Assembly: GCA_937892135.1 (NCBI GenBank)
Contig: CALAUK010000129.1
Location: forward strand, 1-17,759
DNA length: 17,759 bases
Direction: 5' to 3'
Source of the DNA: an uncultured Clostridia bacterium
GTDB lineage: Bacteria; Bacillota; Clostridia; UBA1381; UMGS1253
The notes under the pieces: generated by a model
Told to the model about the DNA's origin: nothing
The model's database searches: none
The model's input: the letters and a program-made list of their open reading frames with translations, nothing else
Program-made: the position numbers and the translations under genes
Shown: piece by piece, positions 1-7,786 of the stretch
How the letters are laid out: every line of letters starts with the position of its first letter
How positions within the stretch are numbered: position 1 is the first letter of the stretch

Positions 1-1
1 T

Positions 2-412
2 TATGCAACCTTTTACTATATGAAGGCTTGCTATCCATATCTTAAGGAAAGCCAGGGAAGCATTATTAACTTTGCATCAGGTGCAGGTCTTTTTGGAAAC
101 TACGGTCAGTGTTCATACGCTGCAGCTAAAGAGGCAATAAGAGGCCTTTCAAGAGTTGCCGCAACTGAATGGGCAAAAGACGGAATTAACACAAATATCG
201 TGTGTCCGTTAGCTTGGACTGCTCAGCTTGAAAACTTTAAGTTAGCGTATCCTGAAGCTTTTGACGCAAATGTAAAAATGCCTCCCGCAGGTCACTACGG
301 AGATGCTGAGCTTGAAATAGGAAGAGCATGTGTTGCGCTCGCTTCTCCCGATTTTAAATATATGAACGGTGAAACTATCACCTTAGAGGGTGGTATGGGT
401 CTTAGACCATAA
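2..412 (+). CDS. Short-chain dehydrogenase/reductase (SDR), 3' part only
   Basis: This is the C-terminal 136 codons of a classical SDR oxidoreductase; the open frame runs off the left edge, so the NAD(P)-binding Rossmann GxxxGxG segment is missing. The catalytic Ser lies in the FASGAG stretch and the catalytic Tyr and Lys in YAAAK, the standard SDR active site with usual spacing. The C-terminal GETITLEGGMG segment matches the family's usual ending, in which the last strand carries a G-G motif. Substrate cannot be told: the family covers sugars, steroids, fatty acyl groups and polyols. The gene is last in its transcript, since a strong terminator starts six bases after the stop. The Met at 20 is internal, because the frame continues upstream of it. 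Confidence 0.92.
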   Translation, partial: YATFYYMKACYPYLKESQGSIINFASGAGLFGNYGQCSYAAAKEAIRGLSRVAATEWAKDGINTNIVCPLAWTAQLENFKLAYPEAFDANVKMPPAGHYGDAELEIGRACVALASPDFKYMNGETITLEGGMGLRP

Positions 413-417
413 GAATG

Positions 418-443
418 AAAAGGTGCCTTGAGCACCTTTTTTT
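418..443 (+). terminator. Rho-independent terminator after the SDR gene
   Basis: AAAAGGTGC, loop CTTGA, GCACCTTTT, then more T. It sits just behind the SDR stop codon and its T-tract runs almost into the next promoter's -35 box. Confidence 0.9.
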
Positions 444-444
444 C

Positions 445-473
445 TTGACTTAACAGGCAGTGTATGTTAAAAT
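445..473 (+). promoter_or_regulatory. Sigma-A promoter of the ATP-grasp/recX/rimO/pgsA operon
   Basis: TTGACT (445-450), 17-base spacer, TAAAAT (468-473). Transcription would begin near 480, about 27 bases before the first start codon. Confidence 0.8.
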
Positions 474-506
474 AAAAGTTAAGAATTAAGGAAGAGTGAA
501 TAGCAG

Positions 507-1373
507 ATGACAGGTTGGCTTGTGGTTAACAATTTTATAGATTCAGCTAAGTTTTCTGAGCTTTATGCATTTTTGGAAAATTCAGCAAAACGCCACGGAA
601 TTAAGCTTTTGATTAAAAAAACGGGAGAGCTTATGAGCGTTTATGAAAAGGATATGCGCTTACCTGATTTTGTGCTGTTCTGGGATAAGGATATTATTTT
701 AGCAAAAAGGCTTGAGATGATGGGTGCAAGAGTTTTTAACTCGTCTTCTGCAATCGAGATTTGCGACAACAAAGCACTTACTGCAATTAAGCTTAAAGAG
801 CTTAATATCCCAACTCCTAAGACGTATATTGCGCCTAAAACCTTTGAAAGTGTAGGCTATAACTCAAAAGAATTTTTAGCTTTGTCGGGCGAGGACTTAG
901 GCTTTCCTATGATTATTAAAGAAAGCTTTGGCTCGTTTGGTCAGCAGGTATACCTTGCAAATGATTTTTCCGAGGCGGAAAAAATTATAGATAAAATAGG
1001 CTCAAAGGAATTTATAATGCAGGAATTTATTTCGTTTTCTTCGGGCCGTGATGTGAGGGTAAATGTAGTAGGTGACAAAGTAGTCTCATGTATGCTTCGA
1101 AAAAGCGTTACAGGGGACTTTAGGTCTAACATTTCAAACGGCGGAGTTATGGAAAAGTTTAAATTAACCTCAAACATCGAAGAGCTTGCAGTAAATACTT
1201 GCAAAGGCCTAGGACTTGATTTTGCGGGAGTAGACGTTTTGTTTTTGCCTGACGGAAAGAATATGATTTGCGAGGTTAACTCAAACCCCCATTTTAAGAG
1301 TTCATTTGACTGCACTGGAATTGATGTTTCGGACGAAATTATAAAGCATATAAAAACGAGGTGTGCTAATTGA
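507..1373 (+). CDS. ATP-grasp protein, RimK-like carboxylate-amine ligase (paralogue 1)
   Basis: This 288-residue protein has the ATP-grasp fold of ligases that activate a carboxylate with ATP and join it to an amine; RimK and glutathione synthetase are relatives. Visible landmarks are Lys138 in MIIKES, the glycine-rich loop SFGSFGQ (140-146), the hinge QEF (172-174), Arg184 in DVRVNVVG, Arg198, Asn208, Asp243 and the metal-binding pair Glu256/Asn258 in CEVNSNP. All core residues look present, so it should be active. The N-terminal 85 residues form the expected preATP-grasp domain. The substrate is unknown. It starts the operon and overlaps a paralogue by four bases; both begin MTGWL. The ATG start is preceded by AAGGAAG about a dozen bases upstream. 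A D-Ala-D-Ala ligase role is unlikely because that family's signatures are absent. Confidence 0.85.
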   Translation: MTGWLVVNNFIDSAKFSELYAFLENSAKRHGIKLLIKKTGELMSVYEKDMRLPDFVLFWDKDIILAKRLEMMGARVFNSSSAIEICDNKALTAIKLKELNIPTPKTYIAPKTFESVGYNSKEFLALSGEDLGFPMIIKESFGSFGQQVYLANDFSEAEKIIDKIGSKEFIMQEFISFSSGRDVRVNVVGDKVVSCMLRKSVTGDFRSNISNGGVMEKFKLTSNIEELAVNTCKGLGLDFAGVDVLFLPDGKNMICEVNSNPHFKSSFDCTGIDVSDEIIKHIKTRCAN

Positions 1374-2227
1374 CAGGCTGGCTGATTTACGGAAAAAAAG
1401 AGGCGGAGAAAAACAAGTGGTTTATCTCTGAGCTTTTAAAATATGCAAAGGAAAAAGATATTCTTTTAGAAATGGTGTATGCCGAGGAAATTCAGGCGGG
1501 AATTAACGGGAAAAGAGTTGTTTTTGTAAACGGCGAGGAAAGGAAATTCCCCGATTTTGCATTAAACCGAAGCATTTTTCCTTTCTTAAGTAAGTTTTTA
1601 GAAAACGCTGGCGTTAAGGTTTATAACAGCTCATTTGTCGCAGAGATTTGTAATGACAAAAGAAAAACTCACGAATTTCTTTCAGACAAAGAAATTCCCA
1701 TGATGGAAACATATTTTTTTGACAGGCGCTTTTTTGATTTTGAAAAAAGCCTTCCTTTAAGCTTTCCTATGATTGTTAAACCGTCAAACGGGCACGGCGG
1801 CGAGGGAATAGTTTTAGCAGAAAATAAAGACTCTCTTAAAGAGGCGGTTTTAAGCTATAAAACAGACGAATTTTTAATTCAAAAGCCCTGCTCAGATGTG
1901 GGAAAAGATATGAGAGTTTACATAATGGGAAAAACTGTTTTAGCCGCGATGCTAAGAATTTCCGAAACGGATTTTCGCTCAAATTTTTCATTAGGCGGAA
2001 GAGCGGAAAGAAAATTTCTTTCCCGCGATGAAGAAGAGCTTGTCTTAAAGGTGGCAGATTTATTTAATTTTACTTATGCGGGAATAGATTTTATTTTTGA
2101 TAATGGGAAGATGGTTTTAAACGAGATTGAAGATGTTGTTGGGGCGAGAATGCTTTATGAGTATACAGACCTTGAGCCTCACAAGCTTTTAATAGATTTT
2201 ATTAAAGAGGAACGAAATGGAATTTGA
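1370..2227 (+). CDS. ATP-grasp protein, RimK-like (paralogue 2, altered metal site)
   Basis: A 285-residue paralogue of the preceding gene, translated from a TTG start that overlaps its stop codon in ATTGA; GAGGTG six bases upstream supports this start. It keeps Lys137 (MIVKPS), the loop GHGGEG (141-146), Arg182 (DMRVYIMG), Arg196, Asn205 and Asp240. The Glu-x-Asn metal motif of most ATP-grasp enzymes reads NEIEDVVGAR here, so Asn is replaced by Glu254. The C-terminal block after it is unlike paralogue 1. Either this is a distinct subfamily with a different metal site or activity is changed. Tight coupling suggests that the two products act together or on successive substrates, but no pathway is shown. 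It overlaps recX by 11 bases. Confidence 0.83.
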   Translation: MTGWLIYGKKEAEKNKWFISELLKYAKEKDILLEMVYAEEIQAGINGKRVVFVNGEERKFPDFALNRSIFPFLSKFLENAGVKVYNSSFVAEICNDKRKTHEFLSDKEIPMMETYFFDRRFFDFEKSLPLSFPMIVKPSNGHGGEGIVLAENKDSLKEAVLSYKTDEFLIQKPCSDVGKDMRVYIMGKTVLAAMLRISETDFRSNFSLGGRAERKFLSRDEEELVLKVADLFNFTYAGIDFIFDNGKMVLNEIEDVVGARMLYEYTDLEPHKLLIDFIKEERNGI

Positions 2228-2690
2228 AGAATTAAAAAATAAGGCGCTCGGTCATTTAAGTCGCAGAAGGCATTCAAAAAAAGAGCTTAAAGATAAGCTT
2301 TTAAAGAAAACCTCAAATGAAGAAGAGATTAATGAGGTTATTTTGTGGGCGGAGGAATACGGCTTTTTAAATGATTTGGAATACGCAAGATCATATATTC
2401 TTGAAAACCAGAAAAAATATGGCATCAAAAAAATCAAATTCGAGCTTAAAAGGCGCGGAATAGATGAGTTTTTAATAGAGGATTTAATCTTTGAGATGGA
2501 AAAAACGGATGAGAGGGAAGCAATTTCAGAGCACCTTAGAAAAAAACTCCCTTTGCCTTATGATAAAAAACAGGCTGATAAGGCGATAAGGTTTTTGATT
2601 TCAAGAGGATACAGCTTTTCTGATATAAGAGGGGCGCTCTCGGAGTATGGTTTTGAAGAAGAATTTGGAGATGATGAGTTTGAGCCATAA
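2217..2690 (+). CDS. recX: RecX regulatory protein
   Basis: This 157-residue, highly charged, helical protein matches RecX in length and layout. RecX proteins bind RecA filaments and limit their growth during homologous recombination. The opening segment (LSRRRHSKKEL) and the YGFLNDLEYARSYI stretch at about residues 48-61 are typical, as is the tandem three-helix repeat pattern in which KIKFELKRRGI recurs. The acidic tail (EEEFGDDEFEP) is unusual but short. The ATG start is backed by AGAGGAA and lies inside the end of the upstream ATP-grasp gene, so translation is coupled. recA itself is not in the window. The next gene, rimO, begins within the recX 3' end. Confidence 0.88.
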   Translation: MEFEELKNKALGHLSRRRHSKKELKDKLLKKTSNEEEINEVILWAEEYGFLNDLEYARSYILENQKKYGIKKIKFELKRRGIDEFLIEDLIFEMEKTDEREAISEHLRKKLPLPYDKKQADKAIRFLISRGYSFSDIRGALSEYGFEEEFGDDEFEP

Positions 2691-4020
2691 AAAATATAAG
2701 GTTTCAGTGGCAAGCTTAGGCTGCCCTAAAAACCTTTGTGATACTGAAAATATGCTCGCTCTTCTTATGGAGGCGGGGCACGAAATTATAAATGAGCCGT
2801 CAGAAGCCGAGGTTATAATAGTTAACACATGCGCATTTATAGGAGATGCAAAAGAAGAAAGTATTAACACAATACTTGATCTGGCGGACTTTAAAACAAC
2901 AGGAGCTTTAAAGTATTTAATAGTCACAGGTTGCCTTGCAGAAAGGTACAACAAAGAGATTAAAGAAGAAATTAAAGAGGTTGACGCCGTTGTCGGAACG
3001 GGCGATTTTCACAGAATAAACGACGTTTTATCTATGCTTGAAAACAAAGAAGAGGTTTGCTTTTACGGGAATGCATCTTCTTCTGTTATGGAGAATTTGC
3101 CAAGAGTTTTAACAGGAGCTGGGCATTTTGCTTATCTTAAAATTTCCGAAGGATGTGACAATAAGTGCACCTATTGCATAATTCCCCGCCTTCGCGGAAA
3201 ATACCGCTCGAGGAAAATGGAGGATATTTTAGCTGAGGCTAGAGAGCTTGCTGGTGGGGGAGTAAAAGAGATAATTTTAATCGCTCAGGACACCTCGGTT
3301 TACGGAAAAGATTTAGAAAACGCAAGTTTATCTGACTTGATAAAGGAACTTGAAAAAATAGACGGAATAGAGTGGATAAGACTTCACTACTGCTACCCTG
3401 AGGGAATAGACGATAAGCTTATCTCGGCTATTAAAAATTCAAAAAAAGTAGTAAAATATCTCGATATGCCTATTCAGCACATTTCAGATTCTGTGCTTAA
3501 AAGAATGGGAAGAAAAAGCAGTGAAAGCGAGATATGTGAGCTTATTTTAAAATTAAGAAAAGAAATTCCGGATATAACAATAAGAACATCTCTTATTGTG
3601 GGCTTCCCGGGGGAAAAGGAAGAGGACTTTTCAAAGCTTTGTGAGTTTTTAGATGAGTTTAAATTAGACAGAGTCGGAGTTTTTGCGTTTTCGCGCGAGG
3701 AGGACACTGCAGCATATAAGCTTTCAGGTCAGATTGATGAGGAAGTTAAAAATAAGAGACGGGATATTTTAATGGAGAAGTGCATGATAGTTTCTCAAGA
3801 AAAAAACAAGCAGATGATTGGAAAAGAAATTGTGTGCATCTGTGATGGATTTGACGAGGAAAACTTTTTGTATCGCGGAAGAAGCGAGAAGGATAGTCCC
3901 GACATTGACTCTTGTGTGTATTTCGGAGCGGAGAGAGAAGTTTCTCCGGGCGAAATTTTAAAGGTTTTAATTTTAGATGCTGATGAATATGATTTATACG
4001 GAAAGGAAGTAAAGTTATGA
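2671..4020 (+). CDS. rimO: Ribosomal protein S12 methylthiotransferase RimO
   Basis: A radical SAM methylthiotransferase that adds a methylthio group to the conserved Asp of ribosomal protein S12 (Asp88 in E. coli numbering). Counting from this start, Cys18, Cys54 and Cys88 bind the auxiliary iron-sulfur cluster (in SLGCPKN, NTCAFI and TGCLAE). The CDNKCTYC motif (Cys162, Cys166, Cys169) binds the radical SAM cluster. A C-terminal TRAM-like RNA-binding segment follows. IPRLRGKYRSR and the SLIVGFPGE block favour RimO over MiaB. The start is uncertain: an in-frame ATG at 2647, two adjacent ATGs at 2671 and 2674 and a TTG at 2680 are all possible, and GGAG at 2667-2670 best fits the TTG. The gene overlaps recX upstream and pgsA by four bases downstream. 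Confidence 0.95.
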   Translation: MMSLSHKKYKVSVASLGCPKNLCDTENMLALLMEAGHEIINEPSEAEVIIVNTCAFIGDAKEESINTILDLADFKTTGALKYLIVTGCLAERYNKEIKEEIKEVDAVVGTGDFHRINDVLSMLENKEEVCFYGNASSSVMENLPRVLTGAGHFAYLKISEGCDNKCTYCIIPRLRGKYRSRKMEDILAEARELAGGGVKEIILIAQDTSVYGKDLENASLSDLIKELEKIDGIEWIRLHYCYPEGIDDKLISAIKNSKKVVKYLDMPIQHISDSVLKRMGRKSSESEICELILKLRKEIPDITIRTSLIVGFPGEKEEDFSKLCEFLDEFKLDRVGVFAFSREEDTAAYKLSGQIDEEVKNKRRDILMEKCMIVSQEKNKQMIGKEIVCICDGFDEENFLYRGRSEKDSPDIDSCVYFGAEREVSPGEILKVLILDADEYDLYGKEVKL

Positions 4021-4580
4021 CAACTGCAAGCAAAATAACAATGATTAGAATATTTATGATACCTGTTTTTATAGTTTTCTTTATGCTTGGAAACTATATG
4101 AATAATGTAGGTCTTGAGATTGCGGCGCTTTTGATTTTCGTTATTGCGGCGGCAACAGACGGAATTGATGGGCACATTGCAAGAAAGTACAATCAGATAA
4201 CCGATTTCGGTAAATTTGTTGATCCATTGGCAGATAAAATTCTTGTTTTATCAGCTCTTTTGTGTATGATTGAGTTTGGATGGGTAAGCTCTGTTGCAGT
4301 TATCGTGATTATTGCAAGAGAATTTATGGTAACGGGACTAAGAACTGTTGCGATGGGTTCAGGAAAGGTTATTGCAGCAGGTTTTTCAGGAAAGCTTAAA
4401 ACCGTTATTCAGATTGTTACAGTAGTTTTGATTATGTTTGTAAGAGCCATTAATATAGACCAGATAGCCATTATTAATATTATTGTTAACATTGCAATTT
4501 GGCTTACAGTGTTTATAACTGTTTATTCGGGTGCTGAATATATAATACAAAACTGGAGCGTAATTGATTTTAAGAAATAA
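4017..4580 (+). CDS. pgsA: CDP-diacylglycerol-glycerol-3-phosphate 3-phosphatidyltransferase
   Basis: This integral membrane enzyme makes phosphatidylglycerol phosphate, the committed step to phosphatidylglycerol. The 187-residue length is normal. The CDP-alcohol phosphotransferase motif is complete: Asp48, Asp51-Gly52, Ala55-Arg56, Gly65, Asp69 and Asp73, with the expected spacing. About five or six hydrophobic segments surround it. The ATG overlaps the rimO stop in ATGA, a translationally coupled pair seen together in many Firmicutes. It is the last gene of the operon and is followed two bases later by a strong terminator. Confidence 0.95.
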   Translation: MTTASKITMIRIFMIPVFIVFFMLGNYMNNVGLEIAALLIFVIAAATDGIDGHIARKYNQITDFGKFVDPLADKILVLSALLCMIEFGWVSSVAVIVIIAREFMVTGLRTVAMGSGKVIAAGFSGKLKTVIQIVTVVLIMFVRAINIDQIAIINIIVNIAIWLTVFITVYSGAEYIIQNWSVIDFKK

Positions 4581-4581
4581 G

Positions 4582-4610
4582 AAAAGGTCTCTCAATTGAG
4601 AGACCTTTTT
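4582..4610. terminator. Bidirectional terminator between pgsA and glutamine synthetase
   Basis: A 12-base stem AAAAGGTCTCTC / GAGAGACCTTTT with an AATT centre, T-rich on the right and A-rich on the left. It can end both convergent transcripts. Confidence 0.9.
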
Positions 4611-4613
4611 TAG

Positions 4614-6701
4614 TTAGTTAACTGAGAACAAAAGTGTGCCGTAGGTGGGGAATGGCCAGTACTTTTCGTAGGTTATCTTTTCAAGCTCGTCTGCGTACTT
4701 TCTTAAGGTTTCCATACGCGGAAGAACTTCTTCTTTGTACCTTGCGGCATTTTCCTTTGTTGCTTTCTTTAATGAGTCCTGAGCCGCCTGCAAATCTTCT
4801 ATTGCAAGGTAAAGCTTTTCGCACAAGTCGCTTGCCTTGACTAAGATATTATACTCTGCATCGTACGACACTGAGCCGATTGATTTTTTAAGGCTTACAG
4901 ACTCTGCCAAATCGCGGGTAAACTCTATAACCGCAGGAAGAATCTGCTTTCTTGCCATATTAAGCATTGTTCTTGCTTCTATGCGGACAACCTTTGAGTA
5001 GTTTTCCATAAGGATTTCATATCTTGACTCAAGCTCTGTTTTGGTGTAAACTCCGTAGTCAGTAAAGAGCTTTACATTCTTCTCGCTTACAAGACAGGGA
5101 AGAGCATCGGGTGTTGTCTTAAGGTTTAAAAGACCTCTCTTCTTCGCTTCTTCAATCCAGCTTTCAGAATAGTTGTTTCCGTTAAAAATTATAGTGTCTT
5201 TATATTTTACTGCAGTATCACAAATAAGCTTATCCACCGCAGAGGAAATGTCAGTCGCATTTTCCAAAACAGTTGCAAACTCATCTAAAACGCTTGCCAC
5301 TATTGTGTTTAATATAGTGTTAGGACCTGCAATAGATAAAGAAGAGCCAAGCATACGAAACTCAAACTTGTTTCCTGTAAAAGCAAAGGGTGATGTTCTG
5401 TTTCTGTCTGTTGTGTCCTGCTTTAAGTCAGGGATTGCAGATGCGCCGCTGTCTATGTATTTTGTTTTTTCTTTTATGTATTCTCTGCCCTCGGCTATTG
5501 TATCTAAAATCTCATAAAGGTCATCGCCTATAAACATAGAAACAATTGCGGGGGGAGCTTCTGCTCCGCCAAGACGACGGTCGTTACATGCGCTTGCAAT
5601 AGAAAGTCTTAAAAGGTCCTGATTTTCAGAAACTGCTTTTATTACTGCGCACAAGAATAACAAAAACTGCTTGTTCTCATAGGGATTTTTTCCGGGCTTT
5701 AAAAGATTTTCACCCGTATCCGTTGCAAGCGACCAGTTGTTGTGCTTACCGCTTCCTGCAACTCCCTTAAACGGCTTTTCGTTTAAAAGACACACAAGAT
5801 TATGCTTTAGAGCAATTCTTCTCATAAGCTCCATTGTAAGCTGATTGTGGTCACAGGAAATGTTGGCGTTTGTAAAAATCGGAGCAAGCTCGTGCTGAGC
5901 GGGTGCGCCCTCGTTGTGCTTTGTTTTTGCAAGCACGCCTAATTTCCATAACTCTTCATCAAGCTCTGCCATAAATGCGGCAACTCGGGGCTTGATTGTT
6001 CCGAAATAGTGGTCGTCTAACTCCTGACCTTTCGGGGGAGGAGCACCAAAAAGTGTTCTTCCTGTGTATATAAGGTCTTCGCGCAAATCGCAAAGGTCCT
6101 TGTCAATTAAAAAATATTCCTGCTCGGGACCAACATTTGCAATAATTTTTTTAACGTCTGTCTTTCCCAAAGCGTGCAAAACTCTTAACGAGTGCTTTTC
6201 AACTGCATCAATAGACCTTAAAAGAGGAGTTTTCTTATCTAAGGCATCGCCTGTGTAAGAGCAAAAGGCAGTCGGAATGCAAAGAGTGTTATCTTTAATA
6301 AAGGCAAAGCTTGTCGGGTCCCATGCGGTGTAGCCTCTGGCTTCAAAGGTTGCCCGAAGTCCGCCTGATGGAAAGCTTGAAGCATCTGTTTCCGACTTTA
6401 TAAGTGCTTTTCCTGAAAACTCCATAATAACGGAATCTTTTCCGTCAGGAGTAATAAAGCTGTCGTGCTTTTCGGCGGTTATGCCCGTCATTGGCTGAAA
6501 CCAGTGAGTATAATGGGTTACGCCTTTTTCAATCGCCCAGTCTCTCATAGCGTTTGCCACTTCGTTTGCAATTTCTATATCAAGGGGGGCGCCCTCTTCT
6601 ATTGTTTTTAAAAGCTCTGTGTAGCAGACTTTTGAAAGTCTTTCTTTCATAGCCTTTGTGTTAAAAACCATTGAGCCGAAAAGTTCGGGGATGTTTTTCA
6701 T
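4614..6701 (-). CDS. glnN: Glutamine synthetase type III
   Basis: Makes glutamine from glutamate, ammonia and ATP in the cytoplasm. The 695-residue length is that of the long GSIII class (about 700) and not of the 450-residue GSI. Landmarks: FPSGGLRATFEARGYTAWDP (110-129), GPEQEYFLID (191-200), EGAPAQHELAPI (264-275), the nucleotide/ammonia-site block GVAGSGKHNNWS (313-324), and NRTSPFAFTGNKFEFRM (434-450), all intact. The C-terminal helical extension typical of GSIII is present. The start is fixed by AGGAGG seven bases upstream (minus strand). It stands alone with its own consensus promoter and no visible T-box or glutamine riboswitch. Together with the asparagine synthetase gene further right it gives the window two amide-nitrogen enzymes, though they are not adjacent. 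Confidence 0.97.
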   Translation of the reverse strand: MKNIPELFGSMVFNTKAMKERLSKVCYTELLKTIEEGAPLDIEIANEVANAMRDWAIEKGVTHYTHWFQPMTGITAEKHDSFITPDGKDSVIMEFSGKALIKSETDASSFPSGGLRATFEARGYTAWDPTSFAFIKDNTLCIPTAFCSYTGDALDKKTPLLRSIDAVEKHSLRVLHALGKTDVKKIIANVGPEQEYFLIDKDLCDLREDLIYTGRTLFGAPPPKGQELDDHYFGTIKPRVAAFMAELDEELWKLGVLAKTKHNEGAPAQHELAPIFTNANISCDHNQLTMELMRRIALKHNLVCLLNEKPFKGVAGSGKHNNWSLATDTGENLLKPGKNPYENKQFLLFLCAVIKAVSENQDLLRLSIASACNDRRLGGAEAPPAIVSMFIGDDLYEILDTIAEGREYIKEKTKYIDSGASAIPDLKQDTTDRNRTSPFAFTGNKFEFRMLGSSLSIAGPNTILNTIVASVLDEFATVLENATDISSAVDKLICDTAVKYKDTIIFNGNNYSESWIEEAKKRGLLNLKTTPDALPCLVSEKNVKLFTDYGVYTKTELESRYEILMENYSKVVRIEARTMLNMARKQILPAVIEFTRDLAESVSLKKSIGSVSYDAEYNILVKASDLCEKLYLAIEDLQAAQDSLKKATKENAARYKEEVLPRMETLRKYADELEKITYEKYWPFPTYGTLLFSVN

Positions 6702-6733
6702 ACTTTAACCTCCTGACAAATAATACACCCTTT

Positions 6734-6762
6734 AGTATACACGCTCGGGGAAAAAATGTCAA
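6734..6762 (-). promoter_or_regulatory. Promoter of the glutamine synthetase gene
   Basis: On the minus strand: TTGACA (6757-6762), 17-base spacer, TATACT (6734-6739). This is near consensus, with a leader of roughly 25 bases. Confidence 0.85.
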
Positions 6763-6798
6763 TAAATTTAGAAAAATATTAAGTTTTGGCGTTTTTTC

Positions 6799-6827
6799 TT
6801 GACCTTAATTAGCATAGGTGGTAAAAT
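6799..6827 (+). promoter_or_regulatory. Promoter of the EamA-type transporter gene
   Basis: TTGACC (6799-6804), 17-base spacer, TAAAAT (6822-6827), divergent from the glutamine synthetase promoter. The leader is only about 15 bases. Confidence 0.78.
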
Positions 6828-6848
6828 GATTGGCGGGGGAGTGATTTT

Positions 6849-7697
6849 TTGAAAACCTGGATTATTTTTGTTGCTCTTTGGGGCATTTTTAAGGGAATAA
6901 GAGAGCCAATCAAGAAAAAGGCTCTTGAAAAAACCAGTGTACTAAGTGTTTTATTTATGTACACCTTTATAGGATTTTTAATGGCTGTGCCGTTTGCAAG
7001 AGATGTTTTTTCTCTTTCGGCAACGGCGTACTTTTTTATATTCTTGAAATCGGCAGTGCTGTTTGTTGCATGGATTTTAGGTCTTTCTTCATTAAAGCGC
7101 CTTCCCGTAAGCCTTTATGGCGTTATAGATGTTACAAGGGTTATTTTTTCAACTCTTATGGGCATTATCTTTTTAGGAGAAAGGCTTAATTTAACAGGAG
7201 TTATAAGTCTTATTCTGGTTGCAACGGGCGTTGGCCTTGCAAGCTCTAAAAAGGCGGTCAAGCAAGAAAACTGCCGTTACACAGATATCGGTCTTGTTAT
7301 AATTTCCTGTCTTTTAAATTCTGTTTCCGGAACTATCGATAAGCATATTATGACTACTCAAAATGTGGATAGCTCTCAGCTTTTGTTCTGGTATATGCTG
7401 TTTTTAAGCGCAATGTATTTATCGTATATTCTTATCACAAAAACAAAGCTTGACATAAAGGGAAGCATTAAAAATCCTTATATTTATATTATGAGTTTTC
7501 TTCTTGTTTTTGGAGATAAGCTTGTGTTTATTGCAAACCAAGATCCCGAAAGCAGAGTGACTGTTATGACACTTATAAAGCAGTGCTCTGTGCTTGTAAC
7601 AATCTTTTTAGGTATGGTTTTGTATAAGGAGAAAAACATTATAAGAAAAATTATCTGCTCAGGAATTATTATTCTGGGAATTATGCTTTCAGTGTGA
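6849..7697 (+). CDS. EamA-like (drug/metabolite superfamily) transporter
   Basis: A 282-residue membrane protein with about ten hydrophobic segments (near 2-17, 31-50, 60-82, 88-107, 112-130, 147-163, 180-198, 212-231, 240-258 and 264-282). This is the two-fold five-helix layout of DMT-superfamily exporters. Half-repeat signatures are visible: LYGVIDVTRVIFSTLMGIIF with FLGERL after segment 4, and the matching VLYKEK after segment 9. The substrate is not predictable; relatives move amino acids, sugars and nucleotide precursors. The start is TTG, supported by GGGGGAG seven bases upstream. It is a single-gene transcript bounded by its own promoter and terminator. Confidence 0.85.
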   Translation: MKTWIIFVALWGIFKGIREPIKKKALEKTSVLSVLFMYTFIGFLMAVPFARDVFSLSATAYFFIFLKSAVLFVAWILGLSSLKRLPVSLYGVIDVTRVIFSTLMGIIFLGERLNLTGVISLILVATGVGLASSKKAVKQENCRYTDIGLVIISCLLNSVSGTIDKHIMTTQNVDSSQLLFWYMLFLSAMYLSYILITKTKLDIKGSIKNPYIYIMSFLLVFGDKLVFIANQDPESRVTVMTLIKQCSVLVTIFLGMVLYKEKNIIRKIICSGIIILGIMLSV

Positions 7698-7726
7698 AAA
7701 AAAGCCTCTTTTTTAAGAGGCTTTTT
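7697..7726 (+). terminator. Terminator after the transporter gene
   Basis: A-tract, GCCTCTT, loop TTTT, AAGAGGC, T5, directly after the stop codon. The -35 box of the next promoter begins one base beyond the T-tract. Confidence 0.9.
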
Positions 7727-7727
7727 C

Positions 7728-7756
7728 TTGACTTAGAAGTTTGGTTGTGTTAAAAT
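7728..7756 (+). promoter_or_regulatory. Promoter of the glycoside-hydrolase-like gene
   Basis: TTGACT (7728-7733), 17-base spacer, TAAAAT (7751-7756). Same boxes and spacing as the promoter at 445-473. Confidence 0.8.
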
Positions 7757-7786
7757 TAAGAAAAATAATTTTGGGGAGGGAACACC

